Assembly: GCA_018267355.1 (NCBI GenBank)
Contig: JAFDYP010000002.1
Span: 1 to 9,940 of the forward strand
Length of the DNA: 9,940 bases
Source: Bacteroidota bacterium
Lineage (GTDB): Bacteria; Bacteroidota; Bacteroidia; Chitinophagales; LD1
Direction: 5' to 3'
Below the pieces are notes generated by a model that searched no databases, had not been told where the DNA came from, and saw only the letters and a list, made by a program, of their open reading frames with translations. The position numbers and the translations under genes were made by a program. Shown piece by piece: positions 6,402 to 9,940 of this stretch. Every line of letters begins with the position of its first letter. Positions within the stretch are counted from its first letter, which is position 1.

Positions 6402-8708
6402 ATGCGCCGCCGTCTTCTTATCCTTGCCAAGTACACTGCTATCACAGGCGTCTGCGCGTTCTTGCTTTTCCTCCTGCTCAATGCCATTTTCCCGCTGCAT
6501 GACGATATCAAGTACTCTACCGTAGTCACGGACCGCAAAGGCAACGTGCTCCACGCCTTCCTCACGCCGGACCAGAAGTGGCGCATGAAGACGGAGCTAC
6601 GTGAGCTGTCACCCACGCTCAAAAAGACACTCATCTACAAAGAAGACAAGTTCTTCTACCACCACCCCGGTGTCAATCCCATCGCTATCGTCCGCGCGGT
6701 CTTCATGAATATCTTTCACCTGAAGCGTACCTCCGGCGCCTCTACCATCACCATGCAGGTAGCACGCATGATGGAGCCGCGCCACCGCACCTATGTCAGC
6801 AAGGTGATCGAGATGTTCCGCGCCTTTCAGCTCGAGTGGAAATACAGCAAGGAGGAGATACTACAGCTTTACTTCGATCTCGTTCCCTACGGCAGCAATA
6901 TCGAGGGTGTCAAATCAGCCTCGGTGCTTTTCTTTCAAAAGCCGCCGCAGAAGCTCAGCCTGGCTGAGGTCACCGCGCTGAGTATCGTACCAAATCGCCC
7001 TTCCTCCCTGCGCATGGGCGGCCACAATGATGTGATCGTGCTGGAAAGGAATAAGTGGCTGAAGCGCTTTGAGGACGATGGCCTCTTCCCTCACAAAGAT
7101 GTAGCTGATGCGCTGGACGAGCCGCTCACCGTCTCGCGCCACAGCTCACCGGGATATGCCCCACACCTATCCCTGCGTATGAAGCGCGAATACAAGGACA
7201 ATGTGCAGACCACGCTGGACCTCAATATGCAGATGAAGGTAGAAAAACTGGTAGCAGACTACTCTCAGACCCAGCAGATCAAGGGCATCAAAAATGCCGC
7301 CGTGATAGTGATAGACAATCGCTCTCACGAGGTGGTGGCCTATGTGGGCTCTGCCGACTGGCACTCTACCTCTGACGGCGGCCAGGTAGACGGCATCCGC
7401 GCCATACGCCAGCCCGGCAGTACACTGAAGCCGCTGCTCTACGGACTCTGCATTGACAAGGGACTCATCACACCCAAGACGGTGATGTATGACGTACCGA
7501 TCAATATCAACGGTTATACGCCGGAGAACTTTGACCAGAAATTTAACGGCTATGTGACCATGGAGTATGCACTGGCCAACTCTCTGAATATACCGGCAGT
7601 CAAATGCCTCAACGAGCTGGGTAAAGAACGACTGATAGGCAAACTTATCGAGACCGACTTCAAGCAGATCAAGAAAGACCAGAATAAACTCGGCCTCTCT
7701 GTCATACTCGGAGGCTGCGGCGTCACCCTGGAGGAGATGGCTGCACTCTACTCCTCATTCGGCTGCGGCGGTATTTACTACAAACCCATCTACATCAAAG
7801 GAGACACGGTGAGCAAGCATCTCCAATTGCTCTCGCCATCGGCTAACTTTATGATCAACGAGATCCTCTCCAATCCTGCACGGCCGGAGCTGCCATTCAG
7901 CTGGGAGAGTAGTGAGCATACGCCGCGCATAGCCTGGAAGACCGGCACCAGCTACGGCCGCAAAGACGCCTGGAGTATCGGCTTCAATCATGACTATACC
8001 GTGGCCGTCTGGCTCGGAAACTTCTCCGGTCAAGGTGTATCTGACCTGAGCGGCGCCAATACAGCCACTCCCCTCCTATTCAAGATATTCAACAGCATAG
8101 ACTATAACTCTACACAGGACTGGTACCGGATGCCCAAGGCCTGCGGCATCCGCCTCGTCTGCACCGAGACAGGTATGCTGCCGGGAGATAAGTGTACCAA
8201 TACACAGATGGACTACTTCATACCCGGCATATCGCCCAATAAGGTCTGCGACAACTATCAGGAGATAGCAGTAGACCCCAAGGAGCAGATCTCATACTGC
8301 CGCTACTGTATGCCTGAGGCTGGCTACAAGAAAAAATACTACCGCATCGTACCGCCGGAGATGCAGCGCTTCTTTGAGGATAAGCGGGTAGACTACGAGC
8401 ATGTACCTCCGCACAATCCCGGCTGCGACCGTGTCTTCCGTGCAGATGCGCCGCGCATCTCCTACCCGGTCAATGGCATCGAGTATTTCATAGACAAAAA
8501 TAATCCCGAGCCGCTCCAGCTCATCTGCCAGGTGACCAATGATGTGAAGGATGTGTACTGGTATGTGAATGATAAGTTCTACAGAAAAGCGCCTGCCCGT
8601 GAGAAGATATTTGTAGTGCCCACAGAGGGCAATGTGAAACTATCCTGTACCGATGACAAGGGTCGCAACAGCAACATCCGCATCAAAGTCCGCTACGTAA
8701 AGATCTAA
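6402..8708 (+). CDS. pbpC: Penicillin-binding protein 1C (bifunctional glycosyltransferase/transpeptidase)
   Basis: The protein has 768 residues, typical of PBP1C. The basic N-terminus MRRR and a helix at ~11-30 anchor it in the inner membrane with the rest in the periplasm. The GT51 peptidoglycan glycosyltransferase domain spans about 45-245, with catalytic Glu81 in EDKFFYHHPG and the RTSGASTITMQVAR motif at 109-122. The transpeptidase domain spans about 295-560, with the nucleophile Ser340 in STLK (340-343), SLN (394-396) and KTGT (513-516), so all active-site motifs are intact. The tail (~675-768) matches the position of the PBP1C C-terminal domain (BiPBP_C), preceded by a Cys-containing linker (Cys581, Cys587, Cys598 and others). 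In many bacteria pbpC follows an alpha-2-macroglobulin gene; here the upstream gene is an unrelated small lipoprotein. The start has no Shine-Dalgarno site. Confidence 0.95.
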   Translation: MRRRLLILAKYTAITGVCAFLLFLLLNAIFPLHDDIKYSTVVTDRKGNVLHAFLTPDQKWRMKTELRELSPTLKKTLIYKEDKFFYHHPGVNPIAIVRAVFMNIFHLKRTSGASTITMQVARMMEPRHRTYVSKVIEMFRAFQLEWKYSKEEILQLYFDLVPYGSNIEGVKSASVLFFQKPPQKLSLAEVTALSIVPNRPSSLRMGGHNDVIVLERNKWLKRFEDDGLFPHKDVADALDEPLTVSRHSSPGYAPHLSLRMKREYKDNVQTTLDLNMQMKVEKLVADYSQTQQIKGIKNAAVIVIDNRSHEVVAYVGSADWHSTSDGGQVDGIRAIRQPGSTLKPLLYGLCIDKGLITPKTVMYDVPININGYTPENFDQKFNGYVTMEYALANSLNIPAVKCLNELGKERLIGKLIETDFKQIKKDQNKLGLSVILGGCGVTLEEMAALYSSFGCGGIYYKPIYIKGDTVSKHLQLLSPSANFMINEILSNPARPELPFSWESSEHTPRIAWKTGTSYGRKDAWSIGFNHDYTVAVWLGNFSGQGVSDLSGANTATPLLFKIFNSIDYNSTQDWYRMPKACGIRLVCTETGMLPGDKCTNTQMDYFIPGISPNKVCDNYQEIAVDPKEQISYCRYCMPEAGYKKKYYRIVPPEMQRFFEDKRVDYEHVPPHNPGCDRVFRADAPRISYPVNGIEYFIDKNNPEPLQLICQVTNDVKDVYWYVNDKFYRKAPAREKIFVVPTEGNVKLSCTDDKGRNSNIRIKVRYVKI

Positions 8709-8724
8709 TACAGGCCCCGCAGAA

Positions 8725-8740
8725 CCGCAATACTTTGCGG
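8725..8740 (+). terminator. Weak hairpin after pbpC
   Basis: CCGCAA (8725-8730) and TTGCGG (8735-8740) form a perfect 6-bp stem with loop TACT, 16 bases after the pbpC stop. Only CTTCAC follows, so termination here would be inefficient without Rho. Confidence 0.35.
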
Positions 8741-8788
8741 CTTCACAAATGACTATATATCCATATGATGGGCGGAAGGGTTTTGTCT

Positions 8789-8823
8789 AAAAAAAGTAGG
8801 GACAGGTCGCGACCTGTCCCTAC
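8789..8823 (-). terminator. Terminator of the TonB receptor gene, perfect 28-bp palindrome
   Basis: 8796-8823 is a perfect palindrome whose half is GTAGGGACAGGTCG. On the minus strand it is followed immediately by T7 (8795-8789), making a strong intrinsic terminator about 75 bases after the receptor stop. On the plus strand only CCCTCCTC follows, so it is one-directional. The sequence looks like a dispersed repeat re-used as a terminator. Confidence 0.8.
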
Positions 8824-8865
8824 CCTCCTCAAGAATGCATCTCGTGCTATAAAAAGACTACACTA

Positions 8866-8894
8866 CCGAACTCCGAAATCGCCAATCCGAAATC
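8866..8894. repeat. CCGAAATC short direct repeats
   Basis: CCGAAATC occurs at 8873-8880 and 8887-8894 (period 14), preceded by CCGAA at 8866-8870. They lie just outside the 3' end of the receptor gene, in its 3' untranslated region. Function is unknown. Confidence 0.45.
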
Positions 8895-8896
8895 AT

Positions 8897-9940
8897 TTAC
8901 GATCCTGTAGCCGGTTCTTCTTCTGTCACCTTTTTCTTTGGCCATATCTTACCCCACTGATAGGTGAGCTGCACGGTCAGGCTGGCGGGCGCTTCTACGA
9001 AACCCGGACGCAGCACATAGGCGCGGTCTGTGATATTCTTGGCTATCACCGTAGCGGTGAAACGGTCCTTCCAGTTGTATCCCACACGGGCATCTACTAT
9101 GAAGTTGCCCTTAGGATTGGCTGCACTATACCAGTCTGCTATCTTAGGCAGGGACGCTATCTGGTCCAGCTGCAGCACCTTGCCCAGGTAGACACAGGTA
9201 GCACCTACTATGAACCCCTTGTAGGTGGTCTGAATGTCTGCCTTGGCAGAGTGGCGCATACGGTAGTAGAGATACTGCTGAGAGCCCGCCACGTTAGGAT
9301 TGTAGTCTAGATTGCGCGGCACCATATAGTTATACCCCAGCAGGAAGTTTAGCGGCACGCCAAATATTTTGCCGGTACCGATAGCAGATACTTCTACCCC
9401 CCATATCTGTGCATGCGTTATATTTTGCGCCTGCTGAAACAGGAAGTAGTTGGGATAACGCGTCCTGATATATGCCGGCACCAGGCTTTGAGATACATTC
9501 CTGAATTCGATCAGGTTAGTGTACCTGCTCAGGTAGGCTGCTACATCTGCATAAAACACCCAGCGGCTGAATTTCATGCCTTGCTTGATACCCACTTCAG
9601 CATTCCACCCACTTTCCGGTTTCAGGCTTGCATTAGGTATCGCTATCACACCACTCCGAGGCGTCAGTACAAATTCCTCTGCAATATCAGGGAAGCGGTA
9701 TCCCTGACCGAACGAAGCACGGAGGAAGGTACCCTCTGTGACCTGATAGTTGAGGCCCACATTTACGATGGGCTTTACCGCAGATTTCATTTGGTGGGCA
9801 GAGTCTTTACCTGCCAGAGTATTGAGGAATGTCAGGTCATTCACAGCCCTGACAGAGTCCAGCTTATTATACTCCAGAGAGATGCCCACTTTCACAGTAA
9901 ACTTGCCCCCAAAACGCTTCTCGCCCTGTGCGTACACAGC
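8897..9940 (-). CDS. TonB-dependent outer-membrane receptor, C-terminal part
   Basis: The frame is open to the window edge, so the plug domain and N-terminus lie beyond 9940; 347 residues are visible. They form the C-terminal half of a TonB-dependent beta-barrel: amphipathic strands such as FTVKVGISLEYN, the family motif ASFGQGYRFPDIAEEF (the fRaP...E signature), LKPESGWNAEVGIKQG, and the late strands DARVGYNWKDRFTATVIAKNITDRAYVLRPGF and SLTVQLTYQW. Such receptors import siderophores, cobalamin or glycans through the outer membrane using TonB energy; the substrate cannot be told from this part. Unusually, the chain goes on 18 residues past the last strand (to ...TEEEPATGS) instead of ending on an aromatic residue. 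The gene converges on pbpC and ends in a strong terminator at 8789-8823. Confidence 0.9.
   Translation of the reverse strand, partial: AVYAQGEKRFGGKFTVKVGISLEYNKLDSVRAVNDLTFLNTLAGKDSAHQMKSAVKPIVNVGLNYQVTEGTFLRASFGQGYRFPDIAEEFVLTPRSGVIAIPNASLKPESGWNAEVGIKQGMKFSRWVFYADVAAYLSRYTNLIEFRNVSQSLVPAYIRTRYPNYFLFQQAQNITHAQIWGVEVSAIGTGKIFGVPLNFLLGYNYMVPRNLDYNPNVAGSQQYLYYRMRHSAKADIQTTYKGFIVGATCVYLGKVLQLDQIASLPKIADWYSAANPKGNFIVDARVGYNWKDRFTATVIAKNITDRAYVLRPGFVEAPASLTVQLTYQWGKIWPKKKVTEEEPATGS

Noticed and set aside
8765..9310. Open frame of 181 codons on the plus strand across the palindrome and into the receptor gene
   Set aside because: It starts in the intergenic repeat and runs antisense to a clear TonB receptor coding region. 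The protein has no domain-like character.

Overview
The window looks like chromosomal DNA of a Bacteroidota bacterium, probably of the Chitinophagaceae/Sphingobacteriia kind. The first two proteins end in type IX secretion (Por) sorting domains, a lineage hallmark. The tRNA promoter fits the Bacteroidota housekeeping consensus (TTTG, 19 nt, TAnnTTTG) exactly. No gene shows a convincing Shine-Dalgarno site. The PBP1C and the SusC/CirA-like TonB-dependent receptor fit the same group. Base composition is moderately GC-rich over most genes, with an AT-rich patch at about 5300-6400. No rRNA, CRISPR array, transposase or integrase is visible.

Layout. 1-1568 (+): two consecutive T9SS cargo proteins, the first cut by the window edge, coupled by an ATGA overlap. 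1569-2072 (-): a small four-helix membrane protein whose stop codon abuts the stop of the preceding convergent gene. 2171-3536 (+): a translationally coupled pair, a single-span protein with an extracytoplasmic domain followed by a polytopic membrane protein that may be distantly HTTM/DoxX-like. 3692-5083 (+): stand-alone dihydrolipoyl dehydrogenase with a terminator. 5220-5293 (-): an intact tRNA with CAT anticodon, its promoter and terminator. 5294-5562: a noncoding patch with two REP-like hairpins, an inverted 28-nt copy of the tRNA 3' end and a second terminator. 5563-6270 (+): an AT-rich orphan lipoprotein. 6402-8708 (+): penicillin-binding protein 1C. 8709-8896: intergenic, with a perfect 28-bp palindrome that forms the terminator of the converging gene. 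8897-9940 (-): C-terminal part of a TonB-dependent receptor.

Most genes are ordinary core or envelope functions: secreted cell-surface proteins, peptidoglycan synthesis, outer-membrane uptake and central carbon metabolism. They do not form one pathway. The most unusual structure is the tRNA locus. The 3' end of the tRNA, followed by a similar terminator tail, is present twice in inverted orientation, so inverting the segment between the copies would rebuild an intact tRNA gene on the other strand. Whether this is a relic of duplication, an integration scar or an active switch cannot be told from one sequence. I saw no convincing undescribed multi-gene system; the 2171-3536 membrane pair is the best candidate for an uncharacterised functional unit.
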